The notes: generated by a model from the sequence alone, not told the origin. 64,000 nt of DNA from Salinihabitans flavidus (GCF_900110425.1 NZ_FODS01000019.1:24528-88527); one strand, 5' to 3'. Shown: positions 46,302 to 58,414, counted from the first letter of the stretch. Program-made: numbers and translations.

Positions 46302-48476
46302 ATGACACAGGCCGACTTTCTCAAATCCGACTTGCCCGCCCCGGTCGAGATGCCCGATCTCGACCTGACCGGGCCGGGACGTTTTTTCAATCGGGAACTG
46401 AGTTGGCTGGGCTTCAACTGGCGTGTCCTCGAAGAATCCGAAAACCCCCGCGTTCCGCTTCTGGAACGGCTGCGCTTTCTGTCGATTTCGGCCACCAACC
46501 TCGATGAATTTTATACCGTGCGCGTCGCCGGTCTTCGGGAACTGGTCCGAGAGGGGCATACCACCCCCGCCGCCGACGGCCTCACCCCCGCCGAACAGCT
46601 TGTCTTGATCAACGAAGATGCCCGCAACCTGATGAACGCGCAGCAGCGCATTTTCAGCCAGATCAGGGCCGAAATGGAAGGTGAGAATATCGTCCTGCTC
46701 GAACGCGATGCCCTGAGCGATGAGGACAAGGCGTTTCTGAACGATCAGTTTCTGAACAAGGTCTTTCCGGTCCTCTCGCCTCTGGCCATCGACCCGGCGC
46801 ACCCTTTTCCCTTTATTCCGAACACCGGCTTCTCGCTCGCCCTGCGGCTGGAGCGTCTGCGCGACAAGCGACCGTTGATGGCACTCTTGCCGATTCCCAA
46901 TCAGGTCAGCCGCTTCATCCCTCTGCCCTCTGGCGCTGGCATCCATCGCTTCCTCTCGCTTGAAGAGCTGTTGATCCTGCATCTCGAAAGCATGTTCCCC
47001 GGCTACAAGCCCAAGGGGCACTGCACCTTCCGCGTGCTGCGCGACAGCGATCTGGAGGTGGAGGACGAGGCCGAGGATCTGGTGCGCGAGTTCGAGGTTG
47101 CCCTCAAACGCCGCCGCCGGGGCGAGGTCGTGCGGCTGAAGATTTCCGCCGATGCCCCCGAGAACCTGAAATCGGTGGTCATGCGCGAGTTGCATGTCTC
47201 CGAGGATGAGGTGGTGGAAGTGGACGGCATGCTCGGCATCGCGGACCTGAAGGAACTGGTGCTCGACGTAAGGCCCGATCTGCTTTGGCCATCCTTCACG
47301 CCGCGCGTGCCCGAACGTGTGCAGGATCACGACGGCGACATGTTCGCAGCCATCCGGCAGAAAGACATGCTTCTGCATCACCCCTATGAGACCTTCGACA
47401 TGGTGGTGCGATTTCTGGAACAGGCCGCACATGACCCCGATGTCGTGGCGATCAAACAAACGCTCTACCGCACGTCGCGACACTCCCCCATTGTCGAGGC
47501 ACTTTGCGAGGCGGCGGAGGACGGCAAATCCGTCACGGCGCTGGTGGAGTTGAAGGCCCGGTTCGACGAGGCCGCCAATATCCGGCAATCGCGGCGCCTG
47601 GAGCGCGCCGGCGCGCATGTGGTCTATGGCTTTCTCGACCTCAAGACCCACGCCAAGATTTCCACCGTGGTGCGGCGCGAGGGCGACAACCTCGTGACAT
47701 ATACCCATTACGGGACGGGCAATTACCACCCGATCACGGCACGCATCTATACCGACCTTTCGCTCTTTACCTGCGATGCCGATCTCGGGCGCGATGCGAC
47801 CAAGGTGTTCAACTATCTCTCGGGATATGTGGAGCCTGAAAAGCTCGAAAATCTTGCGATCTCTCCGATCTCGCTCAAGTCACGGTTGCTGGAGATGATT
47901 GCGGCAGAGGCGGAATTTGCGCGCGCGGGCAAGCCGGCGGAAATCTGGGCCAAGATGAATGCCCTAATCGAACCGGATGTGATTGACGCGCTCTATGCTG
48001 CCTCCTGCGCCGGGGTGAAGATCAATCTCGTGGTGCGCGGCATCTGTGGTATCCGGCCCGGTATCAAGGGACTGTCGGAGAATATCCGCGTGAAATCCAT
48101 CGTCGGACGTTTTCTCGAACATTCGCGCATCGTTTGTTTTGCGAACGGCGCGGGCCTGCCGTCGAAAAAGGCGCGTGTCTTCATCAGTTCCGCCGACTGG
48201 ATGGGCCGTAACCTGATCCGCCGCGTGGAAACGCTGGTAGAGATCAAGAACGCGACCGTGAAGGCGCAGATTGTCAATCAGGTGATGGCGGCCAACCTTG
48301 CTGATGTGGCGCAAAGCTGGATCATGGCGCCGGACGGATCTTTCCGGCGCGATCCGGTGCCCGAAGGCAGCTTTGCCTTCAGTTGTCACAGATTCTTCAT
48401 GGAAAACCCCTCTCTTTCGGGGCGCGGCTCCGCGGGGGCCGCCGATGTGCCCAAACTGACGCACACCGAAGATTGA
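46302..48476 (+). CDS. ppk1: polyphosphate kinase 1
   Basis: 724 residues. It begins [35 protein letters not shown], the usual PPK1 N-domain. The phospho-accepting histidine is in [14 protein letters not shown] (about residue 449), with [22 protein letters not shown] after it, and [33 protein letters not shown] in the C-terminal PLD-like domain. It makes polyphosphate from ATP at the membrane. It is followed by ppx after 60 bp. A possible Pho box precedes it. No Shine-Dalgarno sequence is evident at this start, but no better start exists. Confidence 0.97.
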   Translation: MTQADFLKSDLPAPVEMPDLDLTGPGRFFNRELSWLGFNWRVLEESENPRVPLLERLRFLSISATNLDEFYTVRVAGLRELVREGHTTPAADGLTPAEQLVLINEDARNLMNAQQRIFSQIRAEMEGENIVLLERDALSDEDKAFLNDQFLNKVFPVLSPLAIDPAHPFPFIPNTGFSLALRLERLRDKRPLMALLPIPNQVSRFIPLPSGAGIHRFLSLEELLILHLESMFPGYKPKGHCTFRVLRDSDLEVEDEAEDLVREFEVALKRRRRGEVVRLKISADAPENLKSVVMRELHVSEDEVVEVDGMLGIADLKELVLDVRPDLLWPSFTPRVPERVQDHDGDMFAAIRQKDMLLHHPYETFDMVVRFLEQAAHDPDVVAIKQTLYRTSRHSPIVEALCEAAEDGKSVTALVELKARFDEAANIRQSRRLERAGAHVVYGFLDLKTHAKISTVVRREGDNLVTYTHYGTGNYHPITARIYTDLSLFTCDADLGRDATKVFNYLSGYVEPEKLENLAISPISLKSRLLEMIAAEAEFARAGKPAEIWAKMNALIEPDVIDALYAASCAGVKINLVVRGICGIRPGIKGLSENIRVKSIVGRFLEHSRIVCFANGAGLPSKKARVFISSADWMGRNLIRRVETLVEIKNATVKAQIVNQVMAANLADVAQSWIMAPDGSFRRDPVPEGSFAFSCHRFFMENPSLSGRGSAGAADVPKLTHTED

Positions 48477-48536
48477 CCCCGCCCGCCCGCTGGCGCTAGT
48501 TAACGGACAGGCGATCTGGGACAGGCGGACGAGGCG

Positions 48537-50102
48537 ATGGACGGGACGACCGACACCACGCAGGAATGGGGGCTTTTCGGGCGCCCGCTGTTTGAAGATG
48601 CTGCCGCTCGCGCCCTGCGCCGGGTTGGCGTGGTCGATATCGGCTCCAACTCGGTTCGGCTCGTGGTGTTTGATGGCGCGGCCCGCTCTCCGGCCTATTT
48701 CTACAATGAAAAGATAATGTGCGCGCTCGGGGCGGGCTTGTCCGATTCCGGGCGCCTCAATCCAGAAGGGCGCAAACGCGCCTTGGCCGCGCTGCGCCGG
48801 TTTCAGGCTCTGGCCCGGCGCATTTGCAACGGAGATCTGACGGCTGTGGCCACCGCCGCCGTGCGAGAGGCAGAGGACGGGCCGGACTTCTGCGCCGATG
48901 TGCTGCGCGAGACCGGGCTGAAAATTCATGTCATCGACGGACAGGAAGAGGCCCGGCTTTCCGCGCAGGGGGTGCTTCTCGGCTGGCCGGGCTCCTACGG
49001 TCTGGTCTGCGACATGGGCGGCTCCTCCATGGAACTGGCAGAGATCAACGACGGCAAGGTCGGGCGGCGGGTTTCCTCGAACGTCGGGCCTTTGAAGCTA
49101 CGCGACATCAAGGGTGGCAAGAAGGGACGCAAGGCCCATGTCAAGGCCGTGCTGGAGGATCTCCATAAGGCGATGGGAGCACAAAAAAACCGCCTGTTCC
49201 TTGTCGGCGGCTCCTGGCGGGCGATTGCCCGGATCGATATGGAACGACGCGGCTACCCGCTGCATGTCCTCCATGAATACCGGATGAGCGCGAAATCCAT
49301 CATCGCCACCGCCAAGTATATCTCCGAACAAGATCCCGAAACCCTGCGCGCGCGCTGCGGCGTGTCCTCCTCGCGCATGGCACTGGTGCCGCTGGCGATC
49401 GAGGTGCTCAAGGGCGTTGTGCGAACCTTCAAACCGCGCGACATCGCGGTAAGCTCCTACGGTATCCGCGAGGGGTTGCTCTACGAGCAGATGCCGGAAC
49501 GCCTGCGCCAGCGCGATCCGCTGATCGAATCCTGCCGATTTGCCGAAACCAAGGATGCGCGACTACCGGGGTTCGGAAGATCGCTTTTCGAATTCATTCA
49601 GCCGCTCTACAAATCCGCGCCGCCAGAGCGGCTCCGCCTGATCAAGGCGGCCTGTCTGCTGCATGACGTGAGTTGGCGGGCCCATCCCGATTACCGGGCC
49701 GAAACCTGTTTCGACAACGCCACACGCGCCAATCTCGGCGGTCTGAAACACTCCGAACGGGTCTTTCTCGGTCTCGCCCTTTTGCATCGCTATCGCAACA
49801 AGCGCGAGGGCACCCGGTTCGAGGATCTCGGACGGCTGATCGACGACAAGACCCGGCTGGAGGCGGAGATCCTTGGCAAGGCGCTGCGATTTGGCGCGAT
49901 GCTTCTGATGGAGCCGGAGGCGGATATGGGAACGCTGCGATTCTTCCCCAAGAAGCGCATTCTTGAATACCGCGTCCCGGCAGAGGCTGCCCCCCTCTAC
50001 GGAGAGGTCGCAGAGGCCCGGCTCACCTCCCTGTCCGCGTCCCTTGGGGCCGAACTGGATGTAAAGGTGAAAGGGGCGAAGACCCCACTGACGCCCGTAT
50101 GA
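48537..50102 (+). CDS. ppx: exopolyphosphatase (Ppx/GppA family)
   Basis: 521 residues. The ASKHA phosphatase motifs are present: VDIGSNSVRLVVFDG (about residue 31) and VCDMGGSSMELAEI, with GGSWRAIARI. A C-terminal ~200-residue helical extension with an HD-like part (AACLLHDVSWRAHPDY) follows. It releases phosphate from polyphosphate ends or hydrolyses pppGpp. The gene lies behind ppk1 and is probably co-transcribed, giving one unit to make and break polyphosphate. It faces a small exported-protein gene after 3 bp. Confidence 0.95.
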   Translation: MDGTTDTTQEWGLFGRPLFEDAAARALRRVGVVDIGSNSVRLVVFDGAARSPAYFYNEKIMCALGAGLSDSGRLNPEGRKRALAALRRFQALARRICNGDLTAVATAAVREAEDGPDFCADVLRETGLKIHVIDGQEEARLSAQGVLLGWPGSYGLVCDMGGSSMELAEINDGKVGRRVSSNVGPLKLRDIKGGKKGRKAHVKAVLEDLHKAMGAQKNRLFLVGGSWRAIARIDMERRGYPLHVLHEYRMSAKSIIATAKYISEQDPETLRARCGVSSSRMALVPLAIEVLKGVVRTFKPRDIAVSSYGIREGLLYEQMPERLRQRDPLIESCRFAETKDARLPGFGRSLFEFIQPLYKSAPPERLRLIKAACLLHDVSWRAHPDYRAETCFDNATRANLGGLKHSERVFLGLALLHRYRNKREGTRFEDLGRLIDDKTRLEAEILGKALRFGAMLLMEPEADMGTLRFFPKKRILEYRVPAEAAPLYGEVAEARLTSLSASLGAELDVKVKGAKTPLTPV

Positions 50103-50105
50103 TCC

Positions 50106-50456
50106 TCAGATTTCCGTTTCCGCTGGCGGCGCCGGGCTTTCCGGGGCCTTCTTGCGCATGATGATATCGCCATTGGGAAGGATCTCGGGCGGGTGATAGG
50201 CGCTCCAGTCCTCGACCTTGCCCATCAGATCGCGCAACGCGGGGCCCATCTCGATCATGAAACCGCGCAGGGCGGGCTCCATTTCATCGGCAAGACCGCG
50301 CAAATCTTCCATCGCCGGCTCCATCTGCTTCTGCAATCCCCGGAAAAAGAGTTTTGCACCCTCTTCCATCAGGTTGAACCCCTCTGGCTCCGCCTCCTCG
50401 GCAGAGGCGGCGACGGGCGCAATAGCAAGCAAAATGGCGAACAGGATCTGCTTCAT
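50106..50456 (-). CDS. small exported protein with amphipathic repeat
   Basis: 116 residues with a signal peptide ending near APVAASAEE. The mature part is mainly one amphipathic helix in which a pattern M-(E/G)-P-A-(M/L)-x-x-(L/F) recurs three times (MEPAMEDL, MEPALRGF, MGPALRDL; residues about 45-80), spaced 14 and 11 residues. The last part (HPPEILPNGDIIMRKK) is a short conserved-looking tail. It ends 3 bp from ppx on the other strand. I do not recognise a family; periplasmic membrane or protein binding is a guess from the helix pattern. Confidence 0.7.
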   Translation of the reverse strand: MKQILFAILLAIAPVAASAEEAEPEGFNLMEEGAKLFFRGLQKQMEPAMEDLRGLADEMEPALRGFMIEMGPALRDLMGKVEDWSAYHPPEILPNGDIIMRKKAPESPAPPAETEI

Positions 50457-50495
50457 TCAATGAATATAGCCCAACCCGCCCCCGGTTTTAAGGGC

Positions 50496-51521
50496 TCACA
50501 GGTCAATATCGAGTGTTACCGGAAAATGATCGGACGCATTGAGAAGCGCACGGCGCAATTCGTCCACCGACCAGCAACCGGGATCGTCGAACGGATGCCA
50601 GATGCGCCAACGCGGCTGCAGCCGGAGCAGATCCGGCGAAACCATGATGTAATCCAGAAGCGCCTGAAGATAGCGGTTTTCCGGCGCGATGTAGAAACGC
50701 GCGGAGCTTGGCGGCACTTCGAGTTTGCTGTGCAGGGCGCGCCGCGCATGGGGATCGTACAGACATCGCTCCCCGTCCTCCCCCATCAGGATCTCCACCG
50801 ACGAGCGACCGAAAAGATTCTCGAACTCGTCAAGACCGGGGCCGTCGTTCAGATCCCCCATCAGGATAAGAGGCTCTCCCGCCTTCAGATGATCGCTGAT
50901 CCGTTGTTTCAGCCAGATCGCCTGCGCCAGTTGCTTGCGCCGGCTGGCGATCCCGATACGCATCGCCTCATCCCGGCTTCTGGCCCTGTGCGGGGCCTTG
51001 GATTTCAGATGCGCGCCGATGATACGCAGCTTGTTCCCCTCCGCCGTCGTCACATCCAGTTCAAGCGGCGGCTTGGAGAATCGCACCAGATCCTCGGTCG
51101 CGTCGATGTCCAGATCGATCCGGAAGACCCCGTCGAAACGTGGCGCATCCACGGCCCCCTTCTTTCCTGTCCCGGCCCCTTGGGGATCATGCCGAACCGT
51201 CAGGACAGCAGGGTCGTAGAGCAGTGCAATCTCCTGCTGCGTCTCATTGGCAAATCCGAGGACAGCCTTGCGGGTGCGCAGATCGAATGCCTTTGCGAAA
51301 CCTTCCAGCGCCTTTACGGTGCTGCGTTTGCCGTTGTCGTCGGGGGCCTCGATCACCATCACGGCGTCGGCATCCAGCGCCGTGAACACGATTCCAAGCG
51401 CCTCGGCCTGCTGCGCACGGGTCACATCCTGCCGCCCGGACCAATGATCATCCACCAGAAGAGTGTCGTGATCGTCGAATAGATTGGTGAACCACTCCAC
51501 GTTATACGTGGCAAGCCGCAT
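50496..51521 (-). CDS. endonuclease/exonuclease/phosphatase-family hydrolase
   Basis: 341 residues. The metal-dependent EEP motifs are in order: RLATYNVEWF at the start, VMVIEAPDDNG, IIGAHLKSKAPHRARSRDEAMR, LILMGDLNDGPGLDEFENL and the C-terminal SDHFPVTLDI. No signal peptide, so it is probably cytoplasmic. The family cleaves phosphodiesters in nucleic acids, lipids or inositol phosphates; substrate unknown. Its ATG shares one base with the stop of the TerB-J gene. Confidence 0.85.
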   Translation of the reverse strand: MRLATYNVEWFTNLFDDHDTLLVDDHWSGRQDVTRAQQAEALGIVFTALDADAVMVIEAPDDNGKRSTVKALEGFAKAFDLRTRKAVLGFANETQQEIALLYDPAVLTVRHDPQGAGTGKKGAVDAPRFDGVFRIDLDIDATEDLVRFSKPPLELDVTTAEGNKLRIIGAHLKSKAPHRARSRDEAMRIGIASRRKQLAQAIWLKQRISDHLKAGEPLILMGDLNDGPGLDEFENLFGRSSVEILMGEDGERCLYDPHARRALHSKLEVPPSSARFYIAPENRYLQALLDYIMVSPDLLRLQPRWRIWHPFDDPGCWSVDELRRALLNASDHFPVTLDIDL

Positions 51522-52201
51522 CAGGCGGCCTTTCCGCTGATCTCTTCCCAGGCGCGGTTGATATCGACCATGCGCCGTTCGGCCAGTTTCACCGCTTCTT
51601 CAGGCACACCCCGGGCAATCATCCGGTCGGGATGCGTGTCGCGCACCGCCTGCCGCCAGACGCGGCGGATTTCCTCGATGGGCGTGTCCGGCGATACACC
51701 CAGAACCGTATAGGGATCGCACTCCGCATCCGGCAGAAAGCGCGCACGCAGGGCGCGAAACCGTTGCTCCGGGATACCGAATATCTCCGCCACCCGGCCC
51801 AGGAATGCGTCCTCGTTCGGGTGATAGGCCCCGTCTGCAAGGGCAATATGAAACAGCCCCTCCATCAAATCGCAGAAAACGTCGCTATCGTCGCCGAAAA
51901 GCGTCTTGATACGGCGGGCATATTCCTCGTACCCGGCAACATCCTGCCGGGCGAGATTGAACACCCGCGCGGCCCCCGCTTCATCGTCGCGCGCAATCTG
52001 GAACACCTCGCGGAACGCCGTCACCTCGTTGCGCGTGACCCGCCCGTCGGCCTTGGCCATCTTCGCCCCCAGCGCGACCACGGCAATGGCAAACGCGACC
52101 GAGCGTTCCGGCGGTGCGCGCAGCTTGTCGAATACCGAGGCAAGGCTTTCGCCCTTTCTCAGCGCGGAAAGCGCATCACCTATACGGGTCCAGACCGACA
52201 T
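51521..52201 (-). CDS. TerB-J-domain protein (DjlA-like, soluble)
   Basis: 226 residues. Residues about 35-145 match the TerB fold (AFAIAVVALGAKMAKADGRVTRNEVTAF and ALADGAYHPNEDAFLGRVAEIFGI). Residues 155-226 match a J-domain: DPYTVLGVSPDTPIEEIRRVWRQAVRDTHPDRM, with the HPD motif needed to stimulate DnaK. Unlike E. coli DjlA it has no N-terminal membrane segment. It overlaps the EEP-hydrolase gene by 1 bp. A co-chaperone role is inferred from the J-domain. Confidence 0.9.
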   Translation of the reverse strand: MSVWTRIGDALSALRKGESLASVFDKLRAPPERSVAFAIAVVALGAKMAKADGRVTRNEVTAFREVFQIARDDEAGAARVFNLARQDVAGYEEYARRIKTLFGDDSDVFCDLMEGLFHIALADGAYHPNEDAFLGRVAEIFGIPEQRFRALRARFLPDAECDPYTVLGVSPDTPIEEIRRVWRQAVRDTHPDRMIARGVPEEAVKLAERRMVDINRAWEEISGKAA

Positions 52202-52244
52202 GAAGGCAGCCTATCATCTCGAAACGGGGGAAGTCATGGCCATG

Positions 52245-52724
52245 TCAGAGGAATTTCTGCATCAGCACAAGATCCATCCAGCGCCCGAACTTGCGACCCA
52301 CCTCGGGCAGACGGGCCACAGGCGCAAAACCTACTCGGGTATGGAACGCAACGCCGGACAGGTTCTCACCGCCAATGCCGGCGATCAGCGAATGCACCCC
52401 GGCCGCGCGGGCATTCTGCTCAAGCACCGCCATGAGCGCGCGGCCCGTACCCTGCCCGCGCGCCGCCTCGGCAAGGTGAATGGAATGTTCCATCGTGTGC
52501 GCATATCCCGGCCCGCCGCGAAACTGGAAATAGGTGGCGAAACCGATCACCGCCCCGTGCATATAGGCAACGATGAACCCGGCCCCCCGCGCCGCGATCA
52601 GCTCGGCGATCTCGATGCGGGTCTTCTCCGCGGTGTTGAAGGTGCTCACGCCATCCCGAATCTCACGGTTCCAGATCGCCGCAATCGCTGCTGCATCACC
52701 CTGCTCGGCAGCGCGTATCCTCAT
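52245..52724 (-). CDS. GNAT-family N-acetyltransferase (PAT/Pat-like)
   Basis: 159 residues. It begins MRIRAAEQGDAAAIAAIWNREI, and the acetyl-CoA loop lies around LAEAARGQGTGRALMAVLEQNA (about residue 88), with AGIGGENLSGVAFHTRVGFAPV following. This pattern resembles phosphinothricin/methionine-sulfone acetyltransferases. The ATG overlaps the end of the VOC-protein gene by 4 bp. The substrate is unknown. Confidence 0.88.
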   Translation of the reverse strand: MRIRAAEQGDAAAIAAIWNREIRDGVSTFNTAEKTRIEIAELIAARGAGFIVAYMHGAVIGFATYFQFRGGPGYAHTMEHSIHLAEAARGQGTGRALMAVLEQNARAAGVHSLIAGIGGENLSGVAFHTRVGFAPVARLPEVGRKFGRWMDLVLMQKFL

Positions 52725-53326
52725 GTCAGAACTCTTTCGCCATGCGGCGTGTCAAACACCGCACGCAACGCCACGTCTCCCCCCTCGAACACCACCCGCG
52801 AATCCGTCAGCGGCAGCAATTGCGCAAGCCGCGCCGCCTCCGGATGGATCACCTCCAGCCGCAGAAGGCGGCAGCCGCTCGGATCGAGCCTCTCGCCCGG
52901 CGGGTTCGGCACCTCCCACTCCAGCACCGCTGGAAAAGCCCCCTGCATCGGCAGAATACCATCGTCGGGCACCGCCATGCGCCAGCGCAGATCCCCCCGC
53001 TCCAACGTGACCGGTTCCCCCGCCCCTTCGGGCAGCCCCGCAAGCGCGGCGTCAAGATCGTCCACCCGGCAGATCCAGTTCGCAAGTCGCGGCGGCCCGG
53101 TGAACCGATCGAGGTCGAACCAGCGCGGATAGTCGGGCTTCGGCGCGGCACGGTCGATGGCGATCGCTTCGAGATAGAGCCCCTCGGCCAGCCCCAGAAG
53201 GCGGTTGTGGGTGCCGAAATGCGCATGCTTGCCGCCCGGCGCCATCGCCACGCCAAGCACCTCTTCCACATGGGCCTGTGCTGCCTCCAATGTCTCGCTC
53301 GCAACGGCCAGATGATCGAGTATCAT
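52721..53326 (-). CDS. VOC-fold (glyoxalase-like, Glyoxalase_3) protein
   Basis: About 201 residues from ATG 53326, with GGAGAAG upstream. The start MILDHLAVASETLEAAQAHV and HFGTHNRLLGLAEGLYLEAIAID match the VOC fold, Glyoxalase_3 branch. It is not a clear methylmalonyl-CoA epimerase: the single-domain ~140-residue epimerase pattern is absent. It precedes a GNAT gene and overlaps it by 4 bp, and lies next to the mutase gene. Function unknown. Confidence 0.8.
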   Translation of the reverse strand: MILDHLAVASETLEAAQAHVEEVLGVAMAPGGKHAHFGTHNRLLGLAEGLYLEAIAIDRAAPKPDYPRWFDLDRFTGPPRLANWICRVDDLDAALAGLPEGAGEPVTLERGDLRWRMAVPDDGILPMQGAFPAVLEWEVPNPPGERLDPSGCRLLRLEVIHPEAARLAQLLPLTDSRVVFEGGDVALRAVFDTPHGERVLT

Positions 53327-53410
53327 GTCTTCTCCGCATATATCCGCCCCGGACAGAGCGTCACGGACGGCGGCAAAAGGCAAGGGGCACGCCCCTCGCC
53401 TCGTGTTATT

Positions 53411-55537
<2,127 letters not shown>

Positions 55538-55855
55538 TTACTTGTCCTCTTCTCCTGTGACCGGATGGCGAGGTCCGCCCCACCATGTCCGATCCGGTTT
55601 CCTCGATCAGTGTGCAGATCGTTCTGCGCCACAGGGCCGCCAGCACCCTGTTTTCCCCCGGCGGATGTGGCCGTGCCTCCCCCGGTTGCACCGAGCAAGG
55701 CGCGGGCCTGCCAGCGGAGGGGCCATATTCCAACGGGCCGCGATCACCGCGCTCTTCCCCAAACGATGAGCCTGACGACAAAATTGACATCCGCGCCGAA
55801 AATCGCCATCGCAATAGCGTGCGTCCGGCTTATATTCACCCCGACAGGAGAGTTG
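55538..55855. other. divergent intergenic region between the mutase and DUF4174 genes
   Basis: 318 bp with the upstream regions of two divergent genes. I find no conserved gene, no B12-box-like riboswitch and no repeat. TGTGGCCG-like and GC-rich segments occur but do not make a clear motif. AGGAG lies just before the DUF4174 ATG. Confidence 0.45.
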
Positions 55856-56320
55856 ATGATACACCGCTTAATCTTTGTAGTTCTGGCCTTTCTGGGATCG
55901 GCCACGCTGGCGCAGGACGCCGCGCCCGTCGAAAAGGCCGCGCCCATCGAAGAAGCTCCGCTGATCCGTGACGGGGTTGGCGTGGATTTGAAGGACTTTC
56001 TCTGGATAAGCCGTCCCATCGTCGTCTTCGCCGACGGCCCCACTGATCCAAGTTTCATCCAGCAGATCGAACTTCTGAAAGAACGCCCCGAGGCGCTTCG
56101 CGATCGCGATGTGATCGTATTCACCGACACCGAACCGTCCGAAAGATCGGCGCTGCGCCAAAGGTTTCGCCCGCGCGGCTTCATGATGGTTCTTGTGGGC
56201 AAGGACGGGACAGTGTACCTGCGCAAACCGCTGCCCTGGGACGTGCGGGAAATCACGCGCTCCATCGACAAGCTGCCCCTGCGCCAGCAGGAGGTGCGCG
56301 ACCGCCGCGAAGAAGATTGA
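55856..56320 (+). CDS. DUF4174-domain exported protein
   Basis: About 154 residues from ATG 55856, which has AGGAG upstream. A signal peptide ends near FLGSATLAQD. The DUF4174 part has PIVVFADGPTDPSFIQQIELL, VIVFTDTEP, and FMMVLVGKDGTVYLRKPLPWDVREITRSIDKLPLRQQE, a thioredoxin-like alpha/beta layout without a redox cysteine pair. It is divergent from the mutase gene, and its stop lies 94 bp from the pccA stop on the other strand. Function is unknown; periplasmic location is inferred. Confidence 0.85.
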   Translation: MIHRLIFVVLAFLGSATLAQDAAPVEKAAPIEEAPLIRDGVGVDLKDFLWISRPIVVFADGPTDPSFIQQIELLKERPEALRDRDVIVFTDTEPSERSALRQRFRPRGFMMVLVGKDGTVYLRKPLPWDVREITRSIDKLPLRQQEVRDRREED

Positions 56321-56413
56321 TCCCGGCCCGATGGGCTCCGCAAGTCAACCGACACCCGCGGCCGGGGTCCCGCCTCCGAAGCGGGGATATCAGACCCCTC
56401 CGGACCCATCGCC

Positions 56414-58414
56414 TTATTCGAACTCCATGATCACATCATCCACGGCAAGGTTGTCACCCGCTCCGGCATTGATCTTGGTGACCACGGACTTGCGCTCGGC
56501 GCGCAGGATGTTCTCCATCTTCATCGCCTCGACCGAACACAGCGCCTGACCTTCCTGCACCTCCTGCCCCTCTTCCACATTGATCGCCACGATCAATCCG
56601 GGCATCGGGCAAAGCAGCATCTTCGATGTGTCGGGCGGCATCTTCTCGGGCATCAATGCGGCAAGTTCCGCCTGGCGCGGGGTGCGCACATGCACCTTCA
56701 GATCCGCGCCTCGGCTGCGGATACGAAAACCCCCCGAGATCTTTCCGACCTTGAGCACGAGAGCTGCGCCATCGACCCGCACCTCGGCCAGTTGATCGCC
56801 CGGCGTCCAGTCGGAACTCACCCGCTTCTGCGTGCCGTCGTCAAAGCCCACGGTCGCGCCCGCGCGGTCGGCATCGACCGTCACCTTGAAATCGGCGCCC
56901 TGAAGGCTCACGACCCAATCGGAGCCGACGCGGCGCTCATGGTTATCCATCCGCCCTGAAATGCGCGAGCGGCGAATCTCGGCGACCCTGTTCATCGCGG
57001 CCGCCGCCGCCGCGATCTTGCGGAGCGTGTTGCCGGGCAGAACCGCCCCGTCGAAGCCGTCGGGAAACTCCTCTGCGATAAAGGCTGTGGTGATGTCGCC
57101 CGCGATGAATTTCGGGTGATCCATCACCGTGCTCAGAAACGGCAGGTTGTGCCCGATCCCTTCCACTTCGAACCCGTCGAGCGCGTTGCGCATGTGCTCG
57201 ATAGCCTCGGGGCGCGTCGGCGCCCATGTGCAGAGCTTTGCGATCATCGGATCATAATACATGCTGATCTCGCCGCCCTCATAGACGCCGGTATCGTTGC
57301 GCACGACATGCCCCTCTTCAACCACCTCCGCCGGCGGGCGATAGCGGGACAGCCGCCCGATGGAGGGCAGGAAACCGCGATAAGGGTCTTCGGCATAAAG
57401 CCGGTTCTCGATGGCCCAACCGTTCAATTTCACATCCGCCTGTGCAAACGACAGTGTCTCGCCCGCCGCAACGCGGATCATCTGCTCCACCAGATCCACC
57501 CCGGTAATCAGCTCCGTGACCGGATGCTCCACCTGAAGGCGGGTGTTCATCTCAAGGAAATAGAAATTCTTCTGCGCATCGACGATGAATTCGACCGTGC
57601 CCGCACTGGCATAATCCACCGCATGGGACAGCGCCAGCGCCTGCTCGCCCATTGCCTTGCGGGTCTGCGCATCGAGAAAGGGGGACGGCGCCTCTTCCAC
57701 GACCTTCTGATTGCGCCGCTGGATCGAACATTCCCGCTCTCCCAGATAGACGCCGTTGCCGTGGCTGTCGCACAGCACCTGAATCTCGATATGACGCGGC
57801 TGGGTGACGAATTTCTCGATGAAGATCCGGTCATCGCCGAAACTGCTGGCCGCCTCGTTCTTGGAAGCCTGGAAACCCTCGCGCGCTTCCTCGTCGGTCC
57901 AGGCGATCCGCATCCCCTTGCCGCCGCCGCCCGCGCTGGCCTTGAGCATCACCGGATATCCGATCTCGCGGCTGATCTTCACCGCCTCATCCGCGTCCTC
58001 GATCAGCCCCATGTAGCCCGGCACCGTGTTCACCCCCGCCTCCTTGGCGAGCTTTTTGGAGGTGATCTTGTCACCCATCGCCTCGATCGCCCCCTTGGGC
58101 GGACCGATAAAGGCGACGCCCGCCGCCTCCAGCGCCTCTGCGAACTTCGGGTTCTCCGACAGGAAGCCATAGCCGGGGTGTACCGCCTGCGCGCCCGAGG
58201 ACCGGACCGCCTCCATGATCTTGTCGATCACGATATAGGACTGGTTCGCGGGCGGCGGGCCGATATGCACCGCTTCGTCGGCCATCTCCACATGCAGCGC
58301 GTGCTTGTCCGCGTCGGAATAGACGGCGACCGTCTTGATCCCCATCCTGCGGGCGGTCTTGATGACACGGCAGGCGATTTCGCCCCGGTTCGCGATCAGG
58401 ATCTTGTCGAACAT
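56414..58414 (-). CDS. pccA: propionyl-CoA carboxylase alpha subunit (biotin carboxylase + carrier)
   Basis: 666 residues. The biotin carboxylase part starts FDKILIANRGEIACRVIKTARRMG and has ATP-grasp motifs LKASAGGGGKGMRI and EMNTRLQVEHPVTELITG. The biotin-carrier domain holds the biotinylated lysine in EAMKMENIL near residue 635. The middle part (about 460-590) matches the BT domain that holds PccA and PccB together. With pccB it carboxylates propionyl-CoA to (S)-methylmalonyl-CoA. It is separated from pccB by small genes on the same strand, which is why co-transcription is not certain. Confidence 0.95.
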   Translation of the reverse strand: MFDKILIANRGEIACRVIKTARRMGIKTVAVYSDADKHALHVEMADEAVHIGPPPANQSYIVIDKIMEAVRSSGAQAVHPGYGFLSENPKFAEALEAAGVAFIGPPKGAIEAMGDKITSKKLAKEAGVNTVPGYMGLIEDADEAVKISREIGYPVMLKASAGGGGKGMRIAWTDEEAREGFQASKNEAASSFGDDRIFIEKFVTQPRHIEIQVLCDSHGNGVYLGERECSIQRRNQKVVEEAPSPFLDAQTRKAMGEQALALSHAVDYASAGTVEFIVDAQKNFYFLEMNTRLQVEHPVTELITGVDLVEQMIRVAAGETLSFAQADVKLNGWAIENRLYAEDPYRGFLPSIGRLSRYRPPAEVVEEGHVVRNDTGVYEGGEISMYYDPMIAKLCTWAPTRPEAIEHMRNALDGFEVEGIGHNLPFLSTVMDHPKFIAGDITTAFIAEEFPDGFDGAVLPGNTLRKIAAAAAAMNRVAEIRRSRISGRMDNHERRVGSDWVVSLQGADFKVTVDADRAGATVGFDDGTQKRVSSDWTPGDQLAEVRVDGAALVLKVGKISGGFRIRSRGADLKVHVRTPRQAELAALMPEKMPPDTSKMLLCPMPGLIVAINVEEGQEVQEGQALCSVEAMKMENILRAERKSVVTKINAGAGDNLAVDDVIMEFE

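Noticed and set aside
52721..53326. VOC protein as methylmalonyl-CoA epimerase
   Set aside because: It is near the mutase gene, but it is of the Glyoxalase_3 type and its length and motifs do not fit the ~140-residue epimerase.
55538..55855. Cobalamin riboswitch before the mutase gene
   Set aside because: No B12-box-like sequence or long structured leader could be found on either strand in this spacer.
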